A stretch of DNA of 41,994 bases, taken from NCBI GenBank assembly GCA_015488685.1, contig WFNH01000053.1, forward strand, positions 1-41,994. Direction: 5' to 3'. Source of the DNA: Marinosulfonomonas sp. (GTDB lineage: Bacteria > Pseudomonadota > Alphaproteobacteria > Rhodobacterales > Rhodobacteraceae). The position numbers and the translations under genes are program-made. Positions 8,528-16,276 of the stretch are shown piece after piece. The notes under the pieces are model-generated. The model did no database searches. It was not told the origin of the DNA and saw only the letters and a list, made by a program, of their open reading frames with translations. How positions within the stretch are numbered: position 1 is the first letter of the stretch; every line of letters starts with the position of its first letter.

Positions 8528-9436
8528 ATGGCGTATGACTGGGACGATATGCGGGTGTTTCTGGCGGTGGCGCGGGCCGAGAGCCTGTCACGGGCCGGAA
8601 AGGCGCTAAAACTGGACCCCGCCACCGTGGGGCGGCGGATTGCGCGGCTTGAGGATAAGCTGGGGGCGGCGCTGTTTGCCAAATCGGTGCAGGGCTATGT
8701 TTTGAATAGCGAGGGCGAGCGACTGTTGGCCCATGCCACACGGGCCGAAACCGCGCTGGCACAGGGGGCCGAGGAATTGCACGGGCAAGCGGGGCAGTTA
8801 AGCGGTGTGGTGCGGATCGGGGCACCGGATGGTTCGGCCAATTATCTGTTGCCGCAGGTTTGTGCGGCGATTTGCGATGAAAACCCTGGGCTGGAGGTGC
8901 AGATCGTGGCGCTGCCCCGCGTGTTCAACCTGTCCAAACGCGAGGCCGACATGGCAATCACCCTGTCGCGGCCTACGGCGGGGCGGCTGATGGCGCAGAA
9001 AATTACCGATTACAAACTGCATCTGGCGGCGACACAGGGTTATCTGGACAGCCACGCACCCATTCGCAAACTGAAAGACCTGAAGGGGCACCGGATCATC
9101 GGTTATATCCCCGATATGATTTTCGACAAAGAGGTGGATTATCTGGCGGAAACCGGCGTTGATCATGTTTCGCTGGCATCAAATTCGGTGGCGGTGCAGG
9201 TGAACTGGGTGCGTCAGGGCGCGGGGCTGGCGATTGTGCATGATTTCTGTATGCCCACATTGCCCGACATCCGCCGCGTGTTGCCCGACAAGGTTTCGCT
9301 GACGCGCACCTTCTATCTGGTGCGGCATCTGGACGACAAGCGAGTCGAACGCCTGAACCGCTTTGCCGAGAGTTTTATAACAGGTATTCGGCGAGAAGTT
9401 GCGCTACTGGAAGGGCAGGCAAAACGCGCGACTTGA
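8528..9436 (+). CDS. LysR-family transcriptional regulator (divergent from mmsA)
   Basis: 302 residues from ATG 8528 (MAYDWDDMRVFLAVARA), the canonical start of this LysR subgroup; the frame is open 120 bases further upstream but that runs through the promoter into mmsA. The N-terminal winged helix (about residues 8-65) has LSRAGKALKLDPATVGRRIARLE; the rest is the periplasmic-binding-protein-like effector domain. The effector is unknown. Placement opposite mmsA with shared upstream repeats suggests control of valine/propionyl-CoA metabolism (inference). The upstream sequence has only a weak ribosome-binding site. Confidence 0.9.
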   Translation: MAYDWDDMRVFLAVARAESLSRAGKALKLDPATVGRRIARLEDKLGAALFAKSVQGYVLNSEGERLLAHATRAETALAQGAEELHGQAGQLSGVVRIGAPDGSANYLLPQVCAAICDENPGLEVQIVALPRVFNLSKREADMAITLSRPTAGRLMAQKITDYKLHLAATQGYLDSHAPIRKLKDLKGHRIIGYIPDMIFDKEVDYLAETGVDHVSLASNSVAVQVNWVRQGAGLAIVHDFCMPTLPDIRRVLPDKVSLTRTFYLVRHLDDKRVERLNRFAESFITGIRREVALLEGQAKRAT

Positions 9437-9494
9437 CAGAATGTCGCAGGCAGGGGACGCTGTGTGTATCACGAAACCTATGAAGGAGACGCCG

Positions 9495-9929
9495 ATGCTA
9501 GTTCAACACATCCTGAAATCCAAGGCAACCGAGGGGGTTATTACCGTCAAACCGGGGGCAAGCGTGGCGGATGCGGCTTCGGTTTTATCGAATAACCGGA
9601 TTGGCTCGGTTGTGGTGTCTGCGACGGGGAAAACAGCGGATGGAATCCTTTCGGAACGCGATATTGTGCGCGAGTTGGGCAAACGGGGTGCGGTTTGTCT
9701 ATCAGACAAGGTGGATGATATGATGACACGAAACCTTGTCACTTGTAACTGCAACGAACGGGCTGATGATGTTTTGAAGAAGATGACCGAGGGGCGGTTT
9801 CGTCATATGCCGGTGATCCGGGATGGCGAAATGGTCGGGTTGATAACCATTGGTGACGTGGTCAAGGCCCGTTTGAGCGAACTTTCAATGGAGAAGAAGG
9901 CGCTTGAAGGAATGATTATGGGGCACTGA
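9495..9929 (+). CDS. Two-CBS-domain protein
   Basis: 144 residues made of two CBS motifs (about residues 8-65 and 73-130), which bind adenine nucleotides such as AMP, ATP or NAD. Visible are VADAASVLSNNRIGSVVV and the repeat-end pattern ILSERDIVREL in the first, and RHMPVIRDGEMVGLITIGDVV in the second. Stand-alone CBS-pair proteins act as energy-state modulators of partner proteins; the partner here is unknown. ATG 9495 has a clear AAGGAGAC site. The gene lies 58 bases after the LysR gene on the same strand and could be co-transcribed with it. Confidence 0.92.
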   Translation: MLVQHILKSKATEGVITVKPGASVADAASVLSNNRIGSVVVSATGKTADGILSERDIVRELGKRGAVCLSDKVDDMMTRNLVTCNCNERADDVLKKMTEGRFRHMPVIRDGEMVGLITIGDVVKARLSELSMEKKALEGMIMGH

Positions 9930-10020
9930 GGCGGTTGCGCCGCGCTGACGCGCGTCGCCCAAGGCTCGCCCCCAGGGGGGCTCGCTTGATGCCTGCGGCG
10001 CAGGTATTTAGAAAAAGAAG
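9930..10020. repeat. Dispersed Rhodobacterales-type intergenic element
   Basis: GC-rich block ending in the characteristic GATGCCTGCGGCGCAGG, TATTTA, GAAAAAGAAGAAGG, with the small palindrome CCTGC-GGC-GCAGG at 9992-10004. Very similar elements (GATGCCTCCGGCGG... followed by TATTT and an AAGAAG purine tract) are common after genes in Rhodobacter and Roseobacter genomes, from memory. It fills most of the space between the CBS gene and coaD. Function unknown; transcription termination is plausible. Confidence 0.55.
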
Positions 10021-10095
10021 AAGGGACGGGTGGTATTCTGCTTGCAATCGGGCGCGCAATATTGTTGCGTGCGGCTGAAGCTAAGGGGGCAGACC

Positions 10096-10587
10096 ATGCG
10101 CATTGCATTATATCCGGGAACCTTTGATCCGATCACCATGGGCCATGTCGATATTATTCGCCGCGGGGCCGCATTGGTAGACCGTCTGGTGATTGGTGTT
10201 GCGATCAACCGCGACAAGGGGCCGATGTTTACACTGGAAGAACGGGTGGCGATGGTCGAGGCCGAATCTGCCGGACTGTCAAAGGAAACCGGCTGCGAGA
10301 TTGTGGTGCATCCGTTTGAAAACCTGCTGATTGATTGTGCCAATGATGTTGGCGCGCAGATTATCATTCGCGGCCTGCGGGCGGTGGCGGATTTTGAATA
10401 TGAATATCAGATGGTTGGTATGAACCGGGCAATGGATGATACGATCGAAACCGTGTTTTTGATGGCCGATGCCAAGCATCAGGCGATTGCCAGCAAACTG
10501 GTGAAGGAAATCGCGCGGTTGGGCGGGGATATTTCCAAATTCGTCACACCGGACGTGGAAAAAGCGCTGAAAGCGAAATTCGCTTAG
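10096..10587 (+). CDS. coaD: Phosphopantetheine adenylyltransferase
   Basis: 163 residues, normal for CoaD, which makes dephospho-CoA from 4'-phosphopantetheine and ATP in CoA biosynthesis. Signature motifs: YPGTFDPITMGHVDI with the nucleotidyltransferase H17 (TxGH motif), IIRGLRAVADFEYE (substrate and ATP binding), and ISKFVTP near the C-terminus. The start ATG 10096 follows AAGGGGGC; an upstream in-frame GTG-like extension is rejected because homologues begin at MRIALYPGTF. It stands alone, convergent with gap. Confidence 0.97.
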   Translation: MRIALYPGTFDPITMGHVDIIRRGAALVDRLVIGVAINRDKGPMFTLEERVAMVEAESAGLSKETGCEIVVHPFENLLIDCANDVGAQIIIRGLRAVADFEYEYQMVGMNRAMDDTIETVFLMADAKHQAIASKLVKEIARLGGDISKFVTPDVEKALKAKFA

Positions 10588-10594
10588 TACAGTC

Positions 10595-10618
10595 GCCCGC
10601 GCCGGTCTTGGCGCGGGC
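10595..10618. terminator. Hairpin between convergent coaD and gap
   Basis: GCCCGCGCC, loop GGTCTT, GGCGCGGGC: a perfect 9-base stem in the 47-base gap between the two stop codons. It can fold on both transcripts. No real T-run, so a bidirectional stop is likely but not certain. Confidence 0.65.
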
Positions 10619-10634
10619 AGCTAGCTTATCTGTC

Positions 10635-11636
10635 TTACAGGTATTTGGCCATTTCTATGGCGGTATCGGACATGCGGTTGGAAAAACCCCATTCATTGTC
10701 ATACCACGTCAATATCCGCACCATGTTGCCAGCGACCACTTTGGTCTGGTCCATGTGGAAGATTGACGAATGCGGGTTGTGGTTAAAGTCGATGCTGACG
10801 TTGGGCACTTCGGTATAGCCAAGAATACCCTTTAGAGGGCCTTCTGCGGCGGCCTTGATGGCAGCGTTTACTTCTTCGATGGTTGTGTCGCGGGATGCCT
10901 CGAACGTCAGGTCCACGACCGAGACATTCGGGGTAGGCACGCGGATCGAAACGCCGTCCAGTTTGCCGTTCAGTTCCGGCAGAACCAGACCGACGGCCTT
11001 GGCGGCGCCGGTGGATGTCGGGATCATGCTTATGGCAGCGGCACGGGCGCGGTAGAGATCTTTGTGCATGGTATCCAGCGTGGGTTGATCACCCGTATAG
11101 CTGTGGATTGTGGTCATGAAACCGTGGTTGATGCCGATGGCGTCATTCAGGGTTTTGACCACTGGCGACAGGCAGTTGGTGGTGCAGGATGCGTTGGAGA
11201 CGATCAGGTCATCCCCTGTCAACGTGTCGTGGTTCACCCCGTAAACGATGGTTTTGTCAGCACCGGCCGAGGGGGCGGATACCAACACGCGGGACGCGCC
11301 GTTTTCCAGATGCACCTTTGCCTTTTCCTTGGCCGTAAAGATACCTGTGCATTCCATCACGATGTCGATATGCGACCAAGGCAGATCAGCGGGGTTGCGA
11401 ATGGCGGTCACGGCAATCGGGCCGCGGCCTGCGTCGATTGTGTCCTTGGTGGTTTTCACATCCACCGGAAAACGCCCATGCACGGAATCAAATTGCAATA
11501 GGTGGGCGTTGGTTTCGACCGGTCCCAGATCGTTGATGGCGACGACCTCGATATCGGTGCGGCCGGATTCAACAATGGCACGCAGGATGTTGCGGCCGAT
11601 GCGGCCAAAGCCGTTGATGGCTACTTTTACAGTCAT
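10635..11636 (-). CDS. gap: Glyceraldehyde-3-phosphate dehydrogenase, NAD-type pocket
   Basis: 333 residues. It interconverts glyceraldehyde 3-phosphate and 1,3-bisphosphoglycerate. Rossmann motif [10 protein letters not shown]; catalytic cysteine C151 in [10 protein letters not shown]; the cofactor loop reads AINDLG, with D36 (equal to Asp32 of the Bacillus enzyme) that selects NAD over NADP. The ATG has a good AAGGAGTCC-type site. Just upstream are a TTGACC box and a LacI-type palindrome at 11681-11694 that would overlap the -10 region. A second GAPDH gene with a different pocket lies immediately upstream on the same strand; this copy is the more typical glycolytic one (inference). Confidence 0.97.
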   Translation of the reverse strand: MTVKVAINGFGRIGRNILRAIVESGRTDIEVVAINDLGPVETNAHLLQFDSVHGRFPVDVKTTKDTIDAGRGPIAVTAIRNPADLPWSHIDIVMECTGIFTAKEKAKVHLENGASRVLVSAPSAGADKTIVYGVNHDTLTGDDLIVSNASCTTNCLSPVVKTLNDAIGINHGFMTTIHSYTGDQPTLDTMHKDLYRARAAAISMIPTSTGAAKAVGLVLPELNGKLDGVSIRVPTPNVSVVDLTFEASRDTTIEEVNAAIKAAAEGPLKGILGYTEVPNVSIDFNHNPHSSIFHMDQTKVVAGNMVRILTWYDNEWGFSNRMSDTAIEMAKYL

Positions 11637-11680
11637 GGGAGGACTCCTTATTGATCATACGAAAACCGTCACCCGTGGGC

Positions 11681-11694
11681 GGTTATCGTTAACA
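11681..11694. promoter_or_regulatory. LacI-type operator-like palindrome in the gap promoter
   Basis: GGTTATCGTTAACA fits the pattern TGTTANCGNTAACA at 11 of the 12 specified positions. On the minus strand a TTGACC -35-like box (11718-11713) is about 18 bases upstream of it, so the site would cover the -10 region and fit repression. Three relatives precede the other GAPDH gene at 13007-13062. A central CG is typical of LacI-family operators. Confidence 0.55.
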
Positions 11695-11733
11695 TGACCT
11701 AATGGCGTCCAAGGTCAACCGAACAATGCGCGA

Positions 11734-11877
11734 TCACCGCCAAAAAGCGAGATATTCTGTCAGTTGCGCCAGCCGCCGCCCGAGGATCAGCCACAAATCC
11801 CAGTGATAATAGAAATAATCGGCAGAAAATATACCGATGATCAGAACTGCAAAGATAACTGCCAGCGTATTGGTCAT
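11734..11877 (-). CDS. 47-residue membrane protein between the two GAPDH genes
   Basis: ATG at 11877, TGA at 11736-11734. The sequence has one strong hydrophobic segment (TLAVIFAVLIIGIFSADYF, about residues 4-22), then an aromatic stretch (YYHWDLWLIL), a basic GRRLAQLTEYL helix, and the end LAFWR. I recall similar short proteins of the pattern MTNTLA...ARKF..LIEWLAFWR next to gap genes in related bacteria, which supports a real gene, but the function is unknown. It lies 31 bases after the second GAPDH gene (11909) on the same strand. A small hairpin (GGGGG-CTATT-CCCCC, 11891-11905) sits between them. A modest AGGCGGG site precedes the ATG. Confidence 0.75.
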   Translation of the reverse strand: MTNTLAVIFAVLIIGIFSADYFYYHWDLWLILGRRLAQLTEYLAFWR

Positions 11878-11908
11878 GACCCGCCTTTTCGGGGGCTATT
11901 CCCCCGCG

Positions 11909-12913
11909 TTAGTGCAAAAAGCGCCCCATCGTGGCCGCGACATCGGCCATGCGACAGGAAAAGCCCCATTCGTTGTCATACCATGCCAGCACCCGCACCG
12001 TGCGTCCACCCACGACTTTGGTTTGTTCCGGTGCAAAGATCGACGACTGTGGCGTGTGGTTGAAATCGATCGAGACTTTGGGTTCGTCATCATAGGCCAG
12101 AACCGCGCCCATGTGGCCGGCCGCGGCTTCGGCCACCGCTTCGTTCACATCGGCCACAGTGACATCGCATTTGGCTTCGAACGTCAGGTCAACGGCGGAA
12201 ACATTGGGGGTGGGCACGCGCAGGGCGGTGCCGTCCAGTTTGCCTGCCAGTTCGGGCAGCACCAGCCCCAGCGCCTTGGCAGCACCGGTGGAGGTGGGGA
12301 TCATCGCCATGGCGGCGGCGCGGGCGCGATACAGATCCTTGTGGCGGCGGTCCAGCGTGGGCTGATCGCCAGTATAACTGTGGATCGTGGTCATGATGCC
12401 GCGTTCAATGCCGATGGCATCGTTCAGCACCTTGGCCAGCGGGGCAAGGCAGTTGGTGGTGCAGGACCCGTTTGATACCAGCCGATCGGTTTCCAGTAGA
12501 TCGCGATGGTTGACGCCGTAAACCACGGTGCGGTCTACATTGCTGGCGGGGGCCGAAATCAGAACCTTTTTCGCGCCGCGCTCCAGATGGACCGAGGATT
12601 TGACGCCATCGTTGAATTTGCCGGTGCATTCCAGAACCACATCCACCCCGTCCCAGTCCAGTTCCTGTGGATCATAGGTGGAAAACACCTTGATCGGGCC
12701 GCGGCCCAGATCCAGCGTATCACCATCCACCACCACATCATTGCCAAACCGGCCATGCACGCTGTCGTAACGCAGCAGGTGGGCGTTGGTTTCAATCGGG
12801 CCGGTGGCGTTGATTTTCACCACACGCACGTCGTTGCGGGCGGCCTCGGCTATATGGGCCAAGGTGCAGCGACCGATGCGGCCAAAGCCGTTGATTCCAA
12901 GTGTGATTGGCAT
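11909..12913 (-). CDS. Second glyceraldehyde-3-phosphate dehydrogenase, altered cofactor pocket
   Basis: 334 residues from ATG 12913 ([14 protein letters not shown]); an 11-residue upstream extension is unlikely. It keeps the catalytic C151 in SNGSCTTNCL and is clearly a full GAPDH. However, the NAD-selecting Asp is replaced: KINATG (A36, T37) instead of INDLG. The second discriminating position reads TLDRRHKDL rather than TLDTMHKDL in the neighbour. Loss of Asp32, with a Thr at 33 and added positive charge, is the kind of change seen in NADP-using GAPDHs, so an NADP-linked, gluconeogenic or biosynthetic role is my inference. Three LacI-type operators precede it. tkt lies upstream but has its own terminator. 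Confidence 0.95.
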   Translation of the reverse strand: MPITLGINGFGRIGRCTLAHIAEAARNDVRVVKINATGPIETNAHLLRYDSVHGRFGNDVVVDGDTLDLGRGPIKVFSTYDPQELDWDGVDVVLECTGKFNDGVKSSVHLERGAKKVLISAPASNVDRTVVYGVNHRDLLETDRLVSNGSCTTNCLAPLAKVLNDAIGIERGIMTTIHSYTGDQPTLDRRHKDLYRARAAAMAMIPTSTGAAKALGLVLPELAGKLDGTALRVPTPNVSAVDLTFEAKCDVTVADVNEAVAEAAAGHMGAVLAYDDEPKVSIDFNHTPQSSIFAPEQTKVVGGRTVRVLAWYDNEWGFSCRMADVAATMGRFLH

Positions 12914-13006
12914 GTTTTGCGTTCCCTGTTTTCGCAGGCGGACCAACCGCCGTTAATGATGCGTATAGGAGCAGGGGTGATTCTGGAAAAGTGTTTATTG
13001 ATAGTG

Positions 13007-13062
13007 TGTTAGCGTAAACATGTGGTGTTAGCGCAAACGACCTGTTGGTGTTATCGGTAACA
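13007..13062. promoter_or_regulatory. Array of three LacI-type operator-like sites upstream of the second GAPDH gene
   Basis: Sites: 13007-13020 TGTTAGCGTAAACA; 13026-13039 TGTTAGCGCAAACG; 13049-13062 TGTTATCGGTAACA. Each fits TGTTANCGNTAACA with zero to two mismatches. Start-to-start spacings are 19 and 23 bases, near two helical turns. They lie between the tkt terminator and the GAPDH start. The known LacI-family central-carbon regulator CceR of Rhodobacter sphaeroides is a candidate, by pathway and motif type only. Confidence 0.6.
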
Positions 13063-13074
13063 CTCATGAACAAC

Positions 13075-13101
13075 AAAAACGGGGGGCCGCAAAGCCCCCC
13101 G
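13075..13101 (-). terminator. Rho-independent terminator of tkt
   Basis: On the minus strand an 8-base GC stem (CGGGGGGC with GCCCCCCG) with a 6-base loop is followed by TTTTT. It starts 23 bases after the tkt stop codon. It separates tkt from the operator array and second GAPDH gene. Confidence 0.85.
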
Positions 13102-13124
13102 CAGGTGTTTCGATCGGCTATGTC

Positions 13125-15140
13125 TTACAGCAGGGATTTCACCTTGTCGGCCACGGCCTGTGCGGTGATTCCGAACTTTTCATAGAGCACATCGGCAGGG
13201 GCCGAAGCGCCAAAGCTGTCCATGCCGACAAAACCCGCCTTGGTGGATTTGCCACGCTCGCCGGTCAGCCAGCGATCCCAGCCCATCTGAACGGCGGCCT
13301 CGACCGCGACGCGCACCGGACCACCGGGCAGGATGCGCTTGCGATAGCGTTCGTCCTGCTCCGCGAACAGCTCCATGCAAGGCATGGATACAACGCGGGT
13401 GCCGATGCCCTCGGCTTGCAGGATGTCCCGCGCGGCAAGGGCGATTTCCACTTCGGAACCAGTGGCCATGATGATCGCTTGGCGTTTATCAACGGCGTCG
13501 GCCAGTACATAAGCGCCCTGTGCAGTCATGTTCTTGGTCTTGTGTTCCAGACGCACGGTTGGCAGCCCCTGACGCGACAGCGCCAGAACGGAGGGGGTTT
13601 CCTTGGACGTTAGCGCGATTTCCCAAGCCTCGGCGGTTTCCACCGTATCGGCGGGCCGGAACACATAGGTGTTCGGCGTAGCGCGCGAAATGGCCAGATG
13701 TTCGACCGGCTGGTGTGTTGGGCCGTCTTCGCCCAGACCGATACTGTCGTGGGTCATCACATAAACCGTCGGTACCCGCATCAGGGCGGACAGGCGCATT
13801 GCGCCACGGGCGTAATCGGTGAAACACATGAATGTGCCGCCATAGGGGCGGACACCACCATGCAGCACCATACCGTTCATCGCCGCCGCCATACCGTGTT
13901 CGCGGATGCCGTAATAGATGTAGCGCCCGCCACGGTTATCAATGTCGAATGTGCTCATATCGCCGGATTTGGTGTTGTTCGATCCGGTCAGATCGGCCGA
14001 ACCACCAACGGTTTCCGTCATGAACGGATTGACCACTTCCAGCACCATTTCGCTGGATTTGCGGGTGGCAACCTTGGGGGCTTCTTCGGAAATCTGTTTC
14101 TTCAGCGCCTTGATGGTGGCCGACAGTTTTTTGTGCGGGTCCAGCGCATAGGTGCGCTGGAATTCACGCTGTTTGTTGCCGGGGATGGTGGTAAAACGTT
14201 CTTCCCATGCCTCGCGTTCCGCCTTGCCGCGGGCGCCGATGGCTTCCCACTCGGCCTTGATGTCCTTGGGGATGGTAAAGGCTGGCGATGTCCAGCCGTA
14301 TGCCTTTTTGGTGTCCTCGATCAGTTTGGGGTCGGTCAGGGCGCCGTGGCCTTTGGACGTATCCTGCGCGCTGGAGCCAAGGGCGATATGCGTTTTGCAG
14401 GCGATCAATGACGGCTTTTTGGTCTTCTTGGCGGCTGTCAGGGCTTCGTCAATTGCAACCGGATCATGGCCGTCACATTCAAACACCGACCAGCCCGAGG
14501 CGCGAAAGCGCATCATCTGGTCTGTGCGGTCCGACAGGGATACTTTGCCGTCAATGGTAATACCGTTGTTATCCCACAGCACGATCAGCTTGCCCAGTTC
14601 CTGACGGCCGGCCAGACCGATGGCTTCTTGGGAAATGCCCTCCATCAGGCACCCGTCACCGGCCATAACATAGGTATGGTGATTGACCACCTTCTTGCCG
14701 TAACGCGCGCGCTGGATTTCTTCGGCAATGGCAAAGCCGACCGAATTGGCAATGCCTTGGCCCAGCGGGCCGGTGGTGGTTTCAACCCCTTCCACATGGC
14801 CGTATTCCGGATGACCCGCCGTGCGCGCGCCCCACTGGCGGAAATTCTTGATCTCGTCCAGTGTGACCTGTTCATACCCCGTCAGATACAGCAGCGAATA
14901 AATCAGCATCGAGCCATGACCGGCGGACAGGATAAACCGGTCGCGATCAGGCCAATGCGGGGCCTTGGCGTCAAACTTCAGATGTTTTTCAAACAGCACG
15001 GTGGCGACATCCGCCATACCCATCGGCATCCCCGAGTGGCCGGAATTCGCCGCCGCAACGGCGTCCAGCGTCAGGGTGCGGATGGCGGCGGCCTTCATCC
15101 AGTGATCGGGGTGGTTTTTGCGCAAAGTCTGAATATCCAC
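13125..15140 (-). CDS. tkt: Transketolase
   Basis: 671 residues, standard length. A thiamine-diphosphate enzyme that transfers two-carbon ketol units in the non-oxidative pentose phosphate pathway. Motifs: [10 protein letters not shown] near residue 32, SAGHGSML (72-79), [12 protein letters not shown], the TPP/Mg motif GDGCLMEG (161-168), and in the pyrimidine domain [13 protein letters not shown] with the conserved glutamate. It begins with GTG (GTGGATATTCAG) after an AAGGAC site; homologues start at the same point. It is followed by a strong terminator and then the operator-controlled GAPDH genes. The 203 bases upstream, divergent from the coiled-coil gene, hold no clear copy of the operator. 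Confidence 0.97.
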   Translation of the reverse strand: MDIQTLRKNHPDHWMKAAAIRTLTLDAVAAANSGHSGMPMGMADVATVLFEKHLKFDAKAPHWPDRDRFILSAGHGSMLIYSLLYLTGYEQVTLDEIKNFRQWGARTAGHPEYGHVEGVETTTGPLGQGIANSVGFAIAEEIQRARYGKKVVNHHTYVMAGDGCLMEGISQEAIGLAGRQELGKLIVLWDNNGITIDGKVSLSDRTDQMMRFRASGWSVFECDGHDPVAIDEALTAAKKTKKPSLIACKTHIALGSSAQDTSKGHGALTDPKLIEDTKKAYGWTSPAFTIPKDIKAEWEAIGARGKAEREAWEERFTTIPGNKQREFQRTYALDPHKKLSATIKALKKQISEEAPKVATRKSSEMVLEVVNPFMTETVGGSADLTGSNNTKSGDMSTFDIDNRGGRYIYYGIREHGMAAAMNGMVLHGGVRPYGGTFMCFTDYARGAMRLSALMRVPTVYVMTHDSIGLGEDGPTHQPVEHLAISRATPNTYVFRPADTVETAEAWEIALTSKETPSVLALSRQGLPTVRLEHKTKNMTAQGAYVLADAVDKRQAIIMATGSEVEIALAARDILQAEGIGTRVVSMPCMELFAEQDERYRKRILPGGPVRVAVEAAVQMGWDRWLTGERGKSTKAGFVGMDSFGASAPADVLYEKFGITAQAVADKVKSLL

Positions 15141-15343
15141 GGCGGTTTGTCCTTATCTGGGGCTAAACTTACCCCGTGGTGATAACAGCGCCACAGATAA
15201 GATCAAGCGGGCAGGGGGCAGATCGGGGAAAAGGGCGGGTATTTCCGCTGTTGATTGGGTAAACTCGCCCCGTAAGTGCGAAGAATTGCGATTCGCGCAA
15301 GATTTGCGCAGGGTGGGAATAGGCGAGTGAGGAGACAGGCAAA

Positions 15344-15814
15344 GTGAGCGAGATAACAGAACTTGAACGCCGGATCACGGATGCGCTGGCGCGCATTGAT
15401 GCCGGTGTGGATACCTTGGGGCAAGGCGGGGCTGGCGAAAGCACCGGCGATACCGCCGCGTTGCAAGAGGCACTGGAGGCCGAAAAGGCCGCAAACGCCC
15501 AATTGGAAGAACGCGTTGCGGCGATCAAGGACAAACAGGAAACCCTGATCAAGGATCTAGAAAAACAGATTTCGGACCTGACCGCTACAGTGGCGCGCCA
15601 GGAAGAAGATGCCAAAACCCTGATCGCCCTGAACAACGAGCTGCGCGAGGCCACCGAGGCCCAGCAAGCCACGTCGGGTGACAAGGATGCGGAACTGGTC
15701 AACAAGGCCCTGCAAACCGAACTCGAGGCGCTGCAAACCGCCCGCAAGGCCGATCTGGCCGAGCTGGAAACGATTATGACCGAATTGAAACCGCTGATCG
15801 GGGAGGGCGCGTAA
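15344..15814 (+). CDS. Coiled-coil protein upstream of ZapA, probably ZauP-like
   Basis: 156 residues from GTG 15344 with a GAGGAG ribosome-binding site. The composition is dominated by Ala, Glu, Leu and Lys with heptad-like spacing from about residue 40 to 150, so a long coiled coil is expected; there is no membrane segment. Its TAA overlaps the zapA ATG by one base (TAATG), so the two are translationally coupled. In Caulobacter a coiled-coil protein, ZauP, is encoded in the zapA operon and works with ZapA to focus the Z-ring. The same gene order and protein type here suggest the same role (inference from context; coiled coils align poorly). Confidence 0.75.
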   Translation: MSEITELERRITDALARIDAGVDTLGQGGAGESTGDTAALQEALEAEKAANAQLEERVAAIKDKQETLIKDLEKQISDLTATVARQEEDAKTLIALNNELREATEAQQATSGDKDAELVNKALQTELEALQTARKADLAELETIMTELKPLIGEGA

Positions 15815-16212
15815 TGGCCGAGACAACAATCACCATTGGCGGGCGTAAATTCACCGTTGCCTGTCAGGAGGGCGAGGAACATTTCCTGCATGCCGCTGCC
15901 AAACTGCTGGACAACGAGGCAACCGTTCTGACCGAGCAAATCGGCCGGATCCCCGAACCCCGCATGTTGCTGATGGCCGGTCTGATGCTGGCCGACAAAA
16001 CTGCCGGTCTGGAAGAAAAGCTGCGCGATGCCGAAGGCAAACTGGGCGCCCAAGAGGCCCTGCTGGAAGAAATGCGCGAAAAACCGGCCCCCGAACCCGA
16101 ACGGGTCGAGGTCGCAGTGATCCCGCCGATGGTCACCGACACCATGGCCGAAATCGCCGCCCGCACCGAGGCTTTGGCAGACAAGGTCGAGGAGAAATTG
16201 AAGGCGGGGTAA
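15814..16212 (+). CDS. zapA: Cell division protein ZapA
   Basis: 132 residues. The N-terminal ZapA fold is recognisable: TITIGGRKFTVACQEGEEHFLHAAAKLLDNE, then a long helix (RMLLMAGLMLADKTAGLEEKLRDAEGKL). The family's usual length is about 100-110; here the C-terminus carries a proline/glutamate linker (about residues 88-103) and another helix with KVEEKL. ZapA binds and bundles FtsZ filaments at midcell. It is coupled to the upstream coiled-coil gene. In many bacteria 6S RNA follows zapA, but only 64 bases separate it from the next gene here, so it is not in the usual place. Confidence 0.92.
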   Translation: MAETTITIGGRKFTVACQEGEEHFLHAAAKLLDNEATVLTEQIGRIPEPRMLLMAGLMLADKTAGLEEKLRDAEGKLGAQEALLEEMREKPAPEPERVEVAVIPPMVTDTMAEIAARTEALADKVEEKLKAG

Positions 16213-16229
16213 CGGATTAACCCGACGGC

Positions 16230-16270
16230 AACCCTTTGCCCCTAACAGTTGGGGCGGAATACAAAGGGTT
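16230..16270 (+). terminator. Interrupted hairpin after zapA
   Basis: Outer stem AACCCTTTG (16230-16238) with CAAAGGGTT (16262-16270) and inner stem CCCC/GGGG around a TAACAGTT loop, with a small internal bulge. A short TTTG follows. It lies in the leader of the next gene and may stop or attenuate zapA transcription. Confidence 0.5.
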
Positions 16271-16276
16271 TGATCG

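Noticed and set aside
16213-16276. 6S RNA downstream of zapA
   Set aside because: Only 64 bases are available and they form a short hairpin; 6S RNA is about 150-190 bases.
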